64,000 bases of DNA from Hormiphora californensis (Eukaryota; Ctenophora; Tentaculata; Cydippida; Pleurobrachiidae). A program made the translations under genes and the position numbers. The stretch covers positions 3,172,409-3,236,408 of the forward strand of contig CM035351.1 of NCBI GenBank assembly GCA_020137815.1, written 5' to 3'. The notes beneath the pieces are model-generated. The model saw only the letters and a program-made list of their open reading frames with translations, ran no database searches and was not told the origin of the DNA. Of this stretch, positions 13,561-24,400 are shown one piece after another. Positions within the stretch are counted from its first letter, which is position 1, and each line of letters begins with the position of its first letter.

Positions 13561-13694
13561 CTAAAGGATAAGAGAAATGTGTTAAGCATGAATTATAACA
13601 GAGAATGGGTCAAATCAGAGTTAACAATGGGAGTTGGGGAAATGAAACAAGTGTGGATTGGATATGTTAAAAACGGTTGTAAACATTGAAGAAT
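13561..13694 (-). promoter_or_regulatory. RPL28-MSH2 intercistronic spacer with acceptor
   Basis: Only about 134 bp separate the RPL28 stop from the acceptor TTCTCTTATCCTTTAG just before the MSH2 ATG. The spacer is T-rich on the minus strand and has no AATAAA. This fits an operon processed by trans-splicing better than an independent promoter. Confidence 0.5.
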
Positions 13695-14078
13695 CTAGTT
13701 CTTGGGCTTCCTGGATCGTCGCTTGGCGGCTCCCTTGCTCTTCTGGCTCCTCAACAGGACGGATGCTTTTCGCATGGCAGCATCAGACAGGTCGGGCCTG
13801 TAGAAACTTCCAACAGTGGCAGCCTTGATGGCCTTCATGGTCCTCCTGCTTCCTCGGCTCATCCTAGTCTCGATCAGCTTGCCCTTGGACTTGGTGGTCA
13901 TGATGACTCCCTTCTCAGCGGCCTTGATTCCAACAATCCTCTTGTTGACAACGCTGGTAGCCTTGAAAGAGTTCTTGGCACTGATATTGTTGGGGTCCCT
14001 AGACAGGGTGGTTCCCAGGCTCCTCACGATGAAGGCCGAGTTGTTACGGATGATGGACCACTGTAGATCGGCAGACAT
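13695..14078 (-). CDS. RPL28: 60S ribosomal protein L28 (eL28)
   Basis: Component of the large ribosomal subunit. Single exon of 127 residues (human 137). Family features are the start MSADLQWSIIRNNSAF, EPNN-like DPNNISAKNSF, YRPDLSDAAMRKASVLLRSQK and a basic tail KRRSRKPKN. An acceptor (CACAACCTTTCAG, ending at 14086) lies seven bases before the ATG. The gene is the first of a minus-strand trio with MSH2 and DPY19L. The long plus-strand ORF over it is a shadow. Confidence 0.95.
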   Translation of the reverse strand: MSADLQWSIIRNNSAFIVRSLGTTLSRDPNNISAKNSFKATSVVNKRIVGIKAAEKGVIMTTKSKGKLIETRMSRGSRRTMKAIKAATVGSFYRPDLSDAAMRKASVLLRSQKSKGAAKRRSRKPKN

Positions 14079-15945
14079 GACTAACCTGAAAGGTTGTGAC
14101 GGTTTAACGATACCATTTAAATGATTCCTACTACGGAGAAAGCGAAATTTCGGGCGTGTGTGGAACGGGACGGGACGCCCGAAATATCAATTTATTTTTA
14201 TCTCTAGGCCTAAAATCTCTAGTTAATGTACCAACGCATAGGGATGGAAATATTCTCGACTTAATACTTACTAACATAGAAACTACTTATTCTAATGTTT
14301 TGCTCGAAGAGAATAGTCTTGTAAAGTCGGACCATCTTACACTAAAATGTGAGATAAATTTCAAAAAATCACGCCCTAAGTATAAAAATTGTAAGAAATT
14401 CTCCTATAGAAAAGCTGATTGGGACTCTCTAAATGAAGAGCTTTTAGGAATTGATTGGTTAGGACAGTTCAAGGATCTGTCAGCAGAGCAGTCCCTACAA
14501 GTCTTTAAGTCTAGGTTAGACATTGCACTACGTCATAATGTACCATTAGTCAATGTAAAAATTGGATCACAGCCACCTTGGTATGATGAAGAACTACGCC
14601 AACTTAAGAAATCGTTCGATAACTCTAGAAAAGCCTTCTTGAAAAATATAGATAGTATTGTTGCTAAAGAGGAATACGAACTCAAAGAACATCAATACAG
14701 AACACTAGCAATAGAGAAAGAAACATCCTTTCTCGAGCTTTCCTCTATAGATGAACTTACACCAAATGCTAATGTATCAAAGAAATTTTTCAAACACGTA
14801 AAGTCCAAAACGAATAGCACTAGAATTCCTGAGAGAGTATACTTTAATAATCAATTTAGCTCTTCGAGTCGTCGTAAATGTGAAATGTTCAATGAATTTT
14901 TCTGTAATCAATTCACTGAATCTAGCACCTACAAAGAAACTGTTGATATTGATAGAGATCACACTAATGATTTTAACTCTGAGATATTTAGATTTGATGA
15001 GATTCTAAAGATTCTAAAAAAGTTGGATGCGTCAAAAGCAACAGGTCCAGATAATATTGACGGTGTTGTACTTAAGAAATGTCATAAATCCCTAGCTTAT
15101 CCACTCACCCTTATATTTAATAAATCATACTCAGAGGGATGTATACCAACAGAATGGAAAACCGCGAACGTTGTCCCAGTTTACAAGAAAGGGGAACGAT
15201 CATGCGTTGAGAATTATAGGCCTATATCCCTGACTTGCCTTGTTATGAAAGTTTTTGAGAAATTAGTAAGAGAACGCCTGTATAAAGCCTGTCTAGAAAA
15301 AATAACTCCCTACCAGCATGGTTTTGTACCCTTGAAATCATGTACGTCACAACTGATTGAGTTTAATTGTGAATTAGCGTTGAACATAAATAACCGAAAT
15401 CAAACTGATATAGTTTACTTTGACTTTCAGAAAGCATTTGATAGTGTATCTCCCAGTGGTGCTCGATTGAAAATCTTAACTCTATCGAAATATTTTGAAC
15501 GGCAAAATTTGAAGAAAATAGCTCATCTGAACGGCAAAATTCACAATAACCAAAACCAAGCCTCATTTGTGACTAAGTGTGGTCTAATGAACAGTTTAGA
15601 ACCGTAGATAGGCGGTAGATCGGTAAGATAGAGTCAATTGATTTCATAGGCCAAGTGAGACTTAGTCAAAATTTGACAAAATGGCTTATTTGATAAGTTA
15701 AAATTCAAAACAACCAAAACCAAACCCCATTTGTGACTAAGTGTGGTCTAATGAACAGTTTAGAACCGTAGATAGGCGGTAGATCGGTAAGATAGAGTCA
15801 ATTGATTTCATAGGTCTACTAGTGAGACTTAGTCAAAATTTGACAAAATGGCTTATTTGATGAGTTAAAATTCAACACAACCAAAACCAAACCCCATTTG
15901 TGACTAAGTGTGGTCTAATGAACAGTTTAGAACCGTAGATAGGCG

Positions 15946-16037
15946 TTGGTAACGCAGTTCCCCCTACATTGCGGGCACGCTAAAACGTGCCTTACTATCG
16001 CAATGCCCTATGTACAGAGGGGTAACTTCGTTACCAA
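15946..16037. mobile_element. 92-bp foldback MITE with 9-bp target duplication (copy A)
   Basis: Ends TTGGTAACGCAGTT and AACTTCGTTACCAA are inverted. Flanking AGATAGGCG occurs at 15937-15945 and 16038-16046, an exact 9-bp duplication of a sequence found uninterrupted in the neighbouring tandem units (AGATAGGCGGTAGATCGG). Two relatives lie at 52428-52488 and 54502-54584. A 9-bp duplication suggests a Mutator-like (MULE) origin. Confidence 0.9.
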
Positions 16038-16145
16038 AGATAGGCGGTAGATCGGTAAGATAGAGTCAATTGATTTCATAGGTCTAGTGAATATTAGTGA
16101 CACAAATAAGGTATAAAGCCGTTAAAAAACGATAATTTACATCTC

Positions 16146-16214
16146 CGATGTGGCCGAGTGGCTAAGGCGCCATACTTACCACGCGCAAGGTCCCGGGTTC
16201 AAACCCCGCACATG
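16146..16214 (+). ncRNA. tRNA-derived (Ser/Leu-like) segment inside the MITE
   Basis: An A box TGGCCGAGTGG (about 16151-16161) and a B box GGTTCAAACCC (about 16196-16206) sit at tRNA spacing and resemble tRNA-Ser/Leu. The anticodon arm does not pair and the acceptor stem is poor, so this is not a working tRNA. It is more likely the polymerase III promoter of a tRNA-derived SINE captured by the transposon. Confidence 0.6.
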
Positions 16215-17720
16215 AATTTTACATTTTTACTGAAATTTTTCAACGGCAACTCTTTTTTGAACGGCCAATTCAATTTGAACGTTAAGCAATCGAGCACCAC
16301 TGGGGTGTATCTCATGATGTAATAATAAATAAGCTGAAAAATGAGTTTAATTTAGGAGGTAAGATGTTGCGTTTCCTAATGAATTATTTATCTGGTAGGC
16401 AACAGAGGGTTGTGTTAGATGGGGATTTTTCAGAATGGGTAGAGGTTAGGAGTGGAGTTCCACAAGGATCAATACTAGGCCCTTTCTTGTTTGTGTTATT
16501 CATAAATGATATTGTTAATGTTTTAAGAGAAGATGATCTAACTAAAATTAGGCTATATGCAGATGATCTGAAAATTTGGCGGGTTATAAATAGTGAAGAA
16601 GATAGTTTGCAGCCCGACATCGATAGTTTAGTGGAATGGGCAAAGGATAATAAAATGATATTCCATCCTAAAAAGTGTAAGCTGCTTAGGTGTACTAAAA
16701 TTATTAAACAACGTCAATTAATTTATCACCTAGGCAGAGATGAAATCAAATTATGTGAAAATGAAGTTGATCTAGGAGTCTCAACTAATCACAAATTGTC
16801 GCCAATCGAACACCAGAAAAATGTTGTTTCCAAAGCTTCTCAAAGATTAGGACTGGTGAAGCGTGTAGGCGTATTAGTTAAATGTCCCCTTAAAAAGAAG
16901 AACCTCTACATTAGTCTAGTTAGATCTTTGTTCGAACACTGTAGCCAAATATGGCGTCCACAAAGTGAGTCAAGTCTGCTTAAGTTTGAACGACTCCAGA
17001 AACGTGCCACAAAATGGATATTCGGTGAAACAGATACCAGTTATAGTTTAGATACGTATATAAAGAAACTCAGGGAGATTGACGTACTCCCAATGACTCA
17101 AAAATTTCAATATAATGATCTTAAATTGTTCCATAAAATATTCTATGAGACGTCTCCTATAAAACTCCCATCTTTCCTACAAAAATACAATCCGGAATTA
17201 CATGACAGACGTGCCACCAGACAACAAACAAAACGAGACAGTACGGACATTATATGTACCGAACAACCCAGAGTAGACCTGTTCAAAAACTGTTACTTTT
17301 ATCGCTGCCACCTTGAGTGGAACTTACTTCCTAAAGAACTGAGAAATACAGCTGAACACCATTTATTTTCCTCTAGACTGAAAGACCATCTCTGGAAAGC
17401 CTTACACGACATAACTTAATTCGCTGCTGTGGTGTGGGCCCCTTTCTCTTCTTTATCTTATATACAGTAACTGTCCTTCTTCCGCACATAGCTTACATTG
17501 TACTCAAATTGAAGGTTTGGAGTGGTGTTGAGCAGTTTGAAACAAGATGGTGGACCCGCACCACAGATGTGAATTATAACTGATCTTAACATCTACCCAA
17601 CAGTCGACATGACGTTAAATTCGGGGTATGGTTCATGGGGGAGGGAGGTAGGGGATTGGGAATCAAGGGTAAATATTAAGTATAATTGTTATTATTAATG
17701 AGTGAAATAAATTTAGCTTA

Positions 17721-18410
17721 CAACTAGTATAAGAGTGTGTTTTAGCCTTATAGCTACTTTTTTTAAATATTTTTAAATGAGTTTTTTAAGACGTAAGCAC
17801 TCGCGCCTTAGGCTGCTAAACTATTAGTAAGAGTCAGTCGGGTATTTATTTAATGTGCAATTTGTACGTTTATATAATATCTATTTCAAATCAAATCAAG
17901 AATAGAGACCGATCTTTTAACAACAATCAACATTTAGCCAGAGCAAGTTATGGCCATGGTAATGCCAAGGGGCCAATTAGCATATGTTACAGGCCCTCGT
18001 CGTAGTGACATATTTACATGGCTCCTCGAGGTGCCCAAAAAATCGAACGCAGCCCTCGAGATTTCAAAATTTGTACCACGAACACGAAATTTCAAAATTC
18101 AAAAAATTTAAATTTCAAAATTTCCACGCGCGCATGAAATGCAGCGTTGAAGGCTGAAAAATTCGCCGCGGCGATAAAATGCGTCGTGAACGAAGAGCCG
18201 CGCGGCCCGGTGCGGTTCCAAAAAATTTTTCGCTTTGATTTTGATTTTTTTTAACCGTTCCTAAAAGCTAAAAAAGTTTCCCACCTCCTGCGTTTAAAGG
18301 CGCTTACCTATCCCGCGGGATCGGCAGCTTTTGCCAACCTTCTGCGTCACGTTAACGGACTGACACAGAAGTTAGGAATGTTAAAACCATTAAAAAACCA
18401 CCGATTCTTG
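17721..18410. other. Upstream region of NAA25
   Basis: No gene. AT-rich to 17980, then a CpG-rich segment (about 18000-18340, with CCGCGCGGCCCGG-type words) likely to hold the promoter of the NAA25 group. No TATA box at a convincing position. Confidence 0.4.
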
Positions 18411-18441
18411 TCTAGTAAGATATGGAGTAGGGTAACACGAC

Positions 18442-21400
18442 ATGTCTGGGACAGTGGAGAGAAAACTCCGTCCGCTGTATGATGCTCTTGACAACCTCAA
18501 CAACAAACAAGTCATCCAGCGAGCAGACAAACTACTGAAGAAGGAGAAGGACTTACACTGTGCTAAAGTCCTGAAGGCCCTAGCTCTAGTGAGGCTTATG
18601 AAAAATGGAGAAGCCATGTCATTATTGAACGAAGTTAAGGAGTGTTTCCCTCTGGATGAGTCTACGTTACAGGCCATGTGTTATTGTTACAAGGAGCTTC
18701 TGTGTCCTGAAGAGATCCCATTCCTGTACGAGACTGCACTGAAGTACACTCCGAATAGTGAGGACCATCTGACACAGCTCTTTATGAGTTATGTTAGGGT
18801 TCAAGAATACAAGAAACAGCAACAGGTAACCTTTTTTTGCAAAGACATCACTATAATCAATCAAAATCGTTGTAACTGAGATCTTGTTTGTTCTTTTTGT
18901 TATCTTGATTTTCCTTACATTTCAAACTTTTCAACACTACTTTAAACAAATTAATTTGAGCGCGCGCCCGTGCGTTTCAAATCTTCCTATCTAGGGTCTA
19001 GCCCTATGTCAACCATGCCAAACACGAAATGTAATGACAACCTTGATGTCGATGTATACAAGACATACAACGAACTAGAGGAAATTGAGAAGAAATGGCC
19101 CGGATCCAAAGGGGAATTTTACTTCTGTCCCTGCCGGCGCTACCTCCCTGGAGTTACTGCAATCGGTTGCTCTACATGTAGCGGATGGTTTCATTTGAGC
19201 TGTGTTGGTATTGCGGGCTTGAACAAAGAAGCGCTTAAAAGTATTAAGTGGACCTGCCCACGCTGCTTGCCCCTACATTCCAGATGAGCCACCAACACCT
19301 GGGTATGTGCGGGCGAATAACAACTCAGTGTTGGATTGGACCATGGGAGGTCGATGGAAATTCGATAGAACTGTATGGGCATTGTGAGTGACACTAAATC
19401 TTGGTGCTTAGGCACTGTGGTGTGGTCAATGGGCACGAGCTTGCTCGCTTGTTTCATTATCTTTATAATGTTACATTAATGCCTACGCTACATTGAAGAG
19501 GGTGCGTCCGCGAAACTCCGGCCACCTGAAGAAAGAAGAGACGAGAGTGTTGGGCGTAGATTTTGTTAAAATGAATTGCGTTTAAGTTTTTAATTTAATT
19601 TATTAAACTAATAATCGAACTTTTGTACTGTAAAATAAAGTCAGTTTTAAATGTGTGTTCTTGAGAGGTGGTCATGTTTTGTTGATAGCCTTAATTATTT
19701 TTCAAGTTTCAAGTTTCAAGTTTCAAGTTTCAAGTTTCATTCCCACAGGTGGCAACTAAACTTGTAAAGTTGACATCTAAATCTGCGTACAGTTATTGGA
19801 ATGCAGCCAGCCTCTTTTTAATGGGTAAAGAGAACCCAGAGCTGGGAAAGATGATGTGTTTTCCATTGGCTCTAAAAGTGATCGAAAAGACAAAAGAGAA
19901 GTCCCCCGAGGTTGCAGAGGAAGGTTAGTGTTAGTTTCACTGCAGTTCACTCACTCACCATCTTCTTTGTTAACCTTTGTCGAACTAGGCAACAATCCTC
20001 TCTCTCTAAACTAACACTAACTATTTGCTGTCACCCCATGTTGTGTGCTAACATTTATGGGGCGTAGAGAGATAGAGAGGGTCACACCCTACAAGTCATC
20101 CCTAACTTACTGCTTCCTCCCCAAGTATTCAGGCTCTATCTGGACGTGTTAGAAGTGCTGGGAGAGAACAGACAAGCACTACAAGAATTAGAGAACTGTG
20201 ACAGAAACAAACTGATAGATGACAGAGAGAGATGGAGGTTGAAACTCCATTATGGAACACTGTTAGGAGACACAGAGATGTGTAATATCTTGTACAAGGA
20301 GGCAATTGTTAATGAGTAAGTCTTTCTCTCCCTCCTCCTTCATTCCTTTTTTTAGGAGAGAGCGATCCCACTCATTCCTTTCTGGATATCCTCCTTCAGA
20401 CTTTTCAGTTTCAAACCCAACACTACTGAGAAAGTCTAACACCCCCCCCCCCTTGTTTAGGCCAGATAGCTATAGTTACTTCAAGGGGTATTTCGACACT
20501 GCATTTCCTCTTCTAACTGACACATCTTACACACACAATGAGGATTTTGAAATTACTCCCAACCAGTACGTATTTCGCTAGTTTTCTCTTATTAGACTGC
20601 TACAGCTTTCTCTGTCGCTATTCTACTCTAGTTTATCATACATTATACAATAATATTGTACATATCATCATCGTAATAACATTGCTGTAATATGCACATT
20701 TCAACATCGTTGTAACATTGTTACAGGTGTGATAGGAGTGTGAGTGATATGACGGGGTTGTTGTTAAAGGTGTCAGATGGCATCATGAGAGGACCCGAAC
20801 TGGCCAAGATAGACCTTGTAATGAGGTTAAAGGAGCTGGGAGTTGAGGTTTGCCCTTTCGCCTCATCTAACCTCCTTATACTTGACTTTGTGCAGAAATT
20901 TGGGCACAAAATGTGCTGCTACGACGACCTTACAGTCGTATTAGGTAGGTACTGTAGGAACTGTCATTTATATTGACCTGTCAATGTCACCCCCCCTCAA
21001 TATCATGGTAACGCGTGTCGCGTACTACAGGGTGTCCCACTGTCTTTGCGTGACCTGCGATTACTGGTCATGACCGGGCTCCTTCAAATTAATCAAAACT
21101 CGTCGAAAAATTGGTCAAAATGGTTCAAACAAAAACCAGTGTTCTAGAGAATTGTCTGGCGAACACTTTGGTTGCAAGATTGACGTTCCAAGTCTTACCA
21201 ATCGTCAGATATATCGTCCTAAAGTCAAAAATACGTGTTCAAGAAATCCGACTGGGGTTCACGTTTTGAAAAATTCACAAATGCAAAGTTGCTCGGATCA
21301 CATTGCATCCCTCATAAGAGTTGTGGGAAGTTGTCTGGCGGTCATTTTGGTACCCGGGTTTTTGTCCTAGCTCAATGTTTAGAATGTCTTATGACTGTCT

Positions 21401-24400
21401 AAAGACAAAATTCAACCAGCATTTTTGAGGGGATCACGTGTCATCAACAAATGGGTAAAATGATTTGAAATTTACAAGAGCTTCATTGGAATCGTCTAGG
21501 GTTCATTTTGATACCATGGTTTTTCCCATAGCTCTACGTTTAAGTTGCGTTATGACTGTAGGAACATGGAGATTTTTCTATGCTGAGTCTTAGTTGGTAT
21601 CGGCTCACAACCTCTAATTAGGTGGCTCGGTGTCGTGTGTAATCCCATGATAATCAGCACATATCGTCTCAATTTCATCTAGACACTTGACAGGGTTGTT
21701 ATGACGATTTGGCAAGGCCCCTGTTAATGTGTAGGATACGCAAGTGGTCTATCTCAACCCTATCATGCACTAAGATGTTATTCAAGCAGCTATAAGCTTC
21801 ATAACAGGGCAAAATGCAATGCGATACCTGAGACCACTTTTGGGAAAATTCCAGTTCTGACGGTCATAAGACACTCTAAACATTGAGCTAGGATAAAAAC
21901 CCGGGTACCAAAATGACCGCCAGACAATTTCCTACAACTCTTATGAGGGATGCAATGTGATCCGAGCAACTTTGCATTTGTGAATTTTTCAAAACGTGAA
22001 CCCCGGTCGGATTTCATGAACACGTAATTTTGACTTTACGACGATATATCTGAGGATTGGTAAGACTTGGAAAGTCAATCTTGCAACCAAAATGTTCGCC
22101 AGACAATTCTCTAAAACACTGGTTTTTGTTAGAACCATTTTGACCAATTTTTCGATGAGTTTTGGTTAGTTTAATGGAGCCCGGTCATGACCCAAAATCG
22201 CAGGTCACGCAAAGACAGTGGGACACCCTGTACTATTACCATCTCGCTACCACCAAATTCCAATATAAATATTGTGTCATATTGAATCACATCCTTTCTT
22301 TCTAATATACAGTTGTCAGTTACACACGCCCCTCTCCATTTGACAGGTCGACTGACAGACATTCCCCTTCCTTCACACACTACTAACATACCCCCTCCTT
22401 CCCACATTACTAACACACCCCTCTCAGGTCGACTGACTAACTGACATACCCCCTCCCTTCCCACATTACTAACACACCCCTCTCAGGTCGATTGACTAAC
22501 TGACATACCCCATCCTTCACACATTACTAACACACTCCTCTCAGGTCGATTGACTAACTGACACACCCCATCCTTCCCACACTACGAACACACCACCTCC
22601 TTCACACACTACTAACACACCACCTCCTTCCCACACTACTAACACACCCCTCTCAGGTCGATTGACTAACTGACACACCCCATCCTTCACACACTACTAA
22701 CACACCCCTCTCAGGTCGATTGACTAACTGACATACCCCATCCTTCACACATTACTAACACACTCCTCTCAGGTCGATTGACTAACTGACATACCCCATC
22801 CTTCACACACTACTAACACGCCCCCTCCTTCCCACATTACTAACACACCCCTCTCAGGTCGATTGACTAACTGACATACCCCATCCTTCACACATTACTA
22901 ACACACTCCTCTCAGGTCGATTGACTAACTGACATACCCCATCCTTCCCACACTACTAACACACTCCTCTCAGGTCGATTGACTAACTGACACACCCCAT
23001 CCTTCCCACACTACTGACACACACCCCTCTCAGGTCGACTGACTAACTAACACACCCCCTCCTTCCCACACTACTAACACAAACCTCCTCCCCCAGGTCG
23101 ACTGACTGCTCCGGAAGACAAGATTGAACTAATAACTCTACTGGAGGACTACAGAGTATCAGTAAAAGAGAACAATGGAACGAAAGCAATGGCACGGCTA
23201 GCTACCCTTCACATGTTATTGCACCACTTAGAGAGCTATACGATGCCCTTACCCGAGGGCAAAGTGGATATGTCACTGACGGAGATAGAAAACTTTGCTA
23301 ACATAACACTTGAAGGTTGGTATGGTGAGTGATAAATCTCAATTAGTTAGTTAATTAATTAGTTAGTTAATTAATTGAAGTCTCAAATACATCTCTTGGG
23401 AAGTTTTTGTATTCGTTTTTGGTTGACAGTTTTGGGGAGTTTTACACCAATCTAAGTTCACCATGAGTTAAATTATACTTGTCCACTGTTTCACACTAAC
23501 TAAACTTGCCAAGTTAGACTGTTACTATTATTAAAATAAAAGAGTTTGAACAAAACAAAACACCTCCCTCTCTCAGGTGATCTAGGGTGTGGTTATATTG
23601 AAACATTTGCTGCACTCTACACTTGGAGACAATGTGGAACTAACGCTACTAAATCTGACATAGTCTCTGCTATCAAGTAAGATATTTTTTCACCCCCTCC
23701 CCGGTCCCCCGTGCTTCTTGGTACTTAACTATAACAGTCTTGAAGTGTTTATACATGTCCAGTTAATCCATCCTATCTCTGCAGGGTATTGACTGCTAAA
23801 CTGGAGCAAGCCCCTGAATCAGCCACCTGTCGTCTTCTAGCTACAAGATTATATGAGCACTTGGGAGGCATCGGGCCCGCAGTAAGTAAGTCCGTAGTAC
23901 TTACTTAACTGACAATTTGTGTGTGATTAGAATAACTATCAGTCTTATACTCTTTCTCGTAAATGTATTGGGAGATTGTGTCTGCATATAATCGTGGGTT
24001 TAGAAACAGTTCACTGTACCATGTTACAATTCATGTTAAACACACCCACCCCTCCCTAGGTGGAAACATACGGTGGACTGGATACGAAATCAGTGCAACT
24101 TGATTCTCTAGCACACCTCCTTTACCCTAGTTACCTGTCCCTTGGGGCATTCAATAGGGCAGACAAACATGCCAGACAAATGGAATCTTTCTATCGGACC
24201 AACGAGCGAGAGGTATCAGTCATATTTGGGATAATAAGGTGTTTATTTTGTATACACAGCGGTACACAAGATACAATTTATTTGAAACACACCAAGTATC
24301 ATGAGATAGAGGGACCGTGGGTTTGGTGTTGGCGGCGGGCGCGCTCCCTCCTTTCAAAGGAGCTCCCGTAGGCACTCCACCCAGAATTTTGTGCGCGTGG

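Larger units (their letters stand above)
15452..16304. mobile_element. Non-autonomous hAT-like DNA transposon (MITE) with 8-bp target duplication
   Basis: Terminal inverted repeats of 18 bp (CCCAGTGGTGCTCGATTG) at 15452 and 16304. Target-site duplication GTGTATCT at 15444-15451 and 16305-16312. There is no transposase. Inside are three tandem units of about 165 bp (GACTAAGTGTGG at about 15571, 15734 and 15902), a tRNA-like segment, and a second small transposon at 15946-16037. An 8-bp duplication fits hAT or P superfamilies; hAT is my preference but the CCCAG terminus is not decisive. Confidence 0.9.
14180..17720 (+). mobile_element. 5'-truncated CR1/Jockey-type non-LTR retrotransposon, interrupted by a MITE
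   Basis: Two coding blocks belong to one element. Block one (14156-15451) has the C-terminal part of the endonuclease (PTHRDGNILDLILTN, SDHLTL) and the N-terminal half of the reverse transcriptase (KATGPDNIDG, NYRPISLTCLVMKVFEKL, DIVYFDFQKAFDSVS). Block two (16312-17419) continues with SGVPQGSILGPFLF, the catalytic LYADDLK and the C-terminal domain. They are separated by an 853-bp transposon whose removal restores FDSVSHDVI exactly. The 5' end is missing, so it is a dead copy apart from the insertion. A 3' UTR runs to about 17720. It lies between the divergently transcribed RPL28 and NAA25. Confidence 0.92.

Noticed and set aside
16146-16214. Functional tRNA gene
   Set aside because: Boxes A and B are good, but the anticodon stem does not pair and the acceptor stem has only about four pairs.
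15452-16304. Programmed intron within the LINE reading frame
   Set aside because: The interruption has inverted termini and an 8-bp target duplication and lacks GT-AG borders, so it is a transposon insertion.
22336-23096. Regularly spaced repeats resembling a CRISPR array
   Set aside because: Units are tandem with diverged but related interiors rather than constant repeats with unique spacers, the context is a eukaryotic intron, and there are no cas genes.
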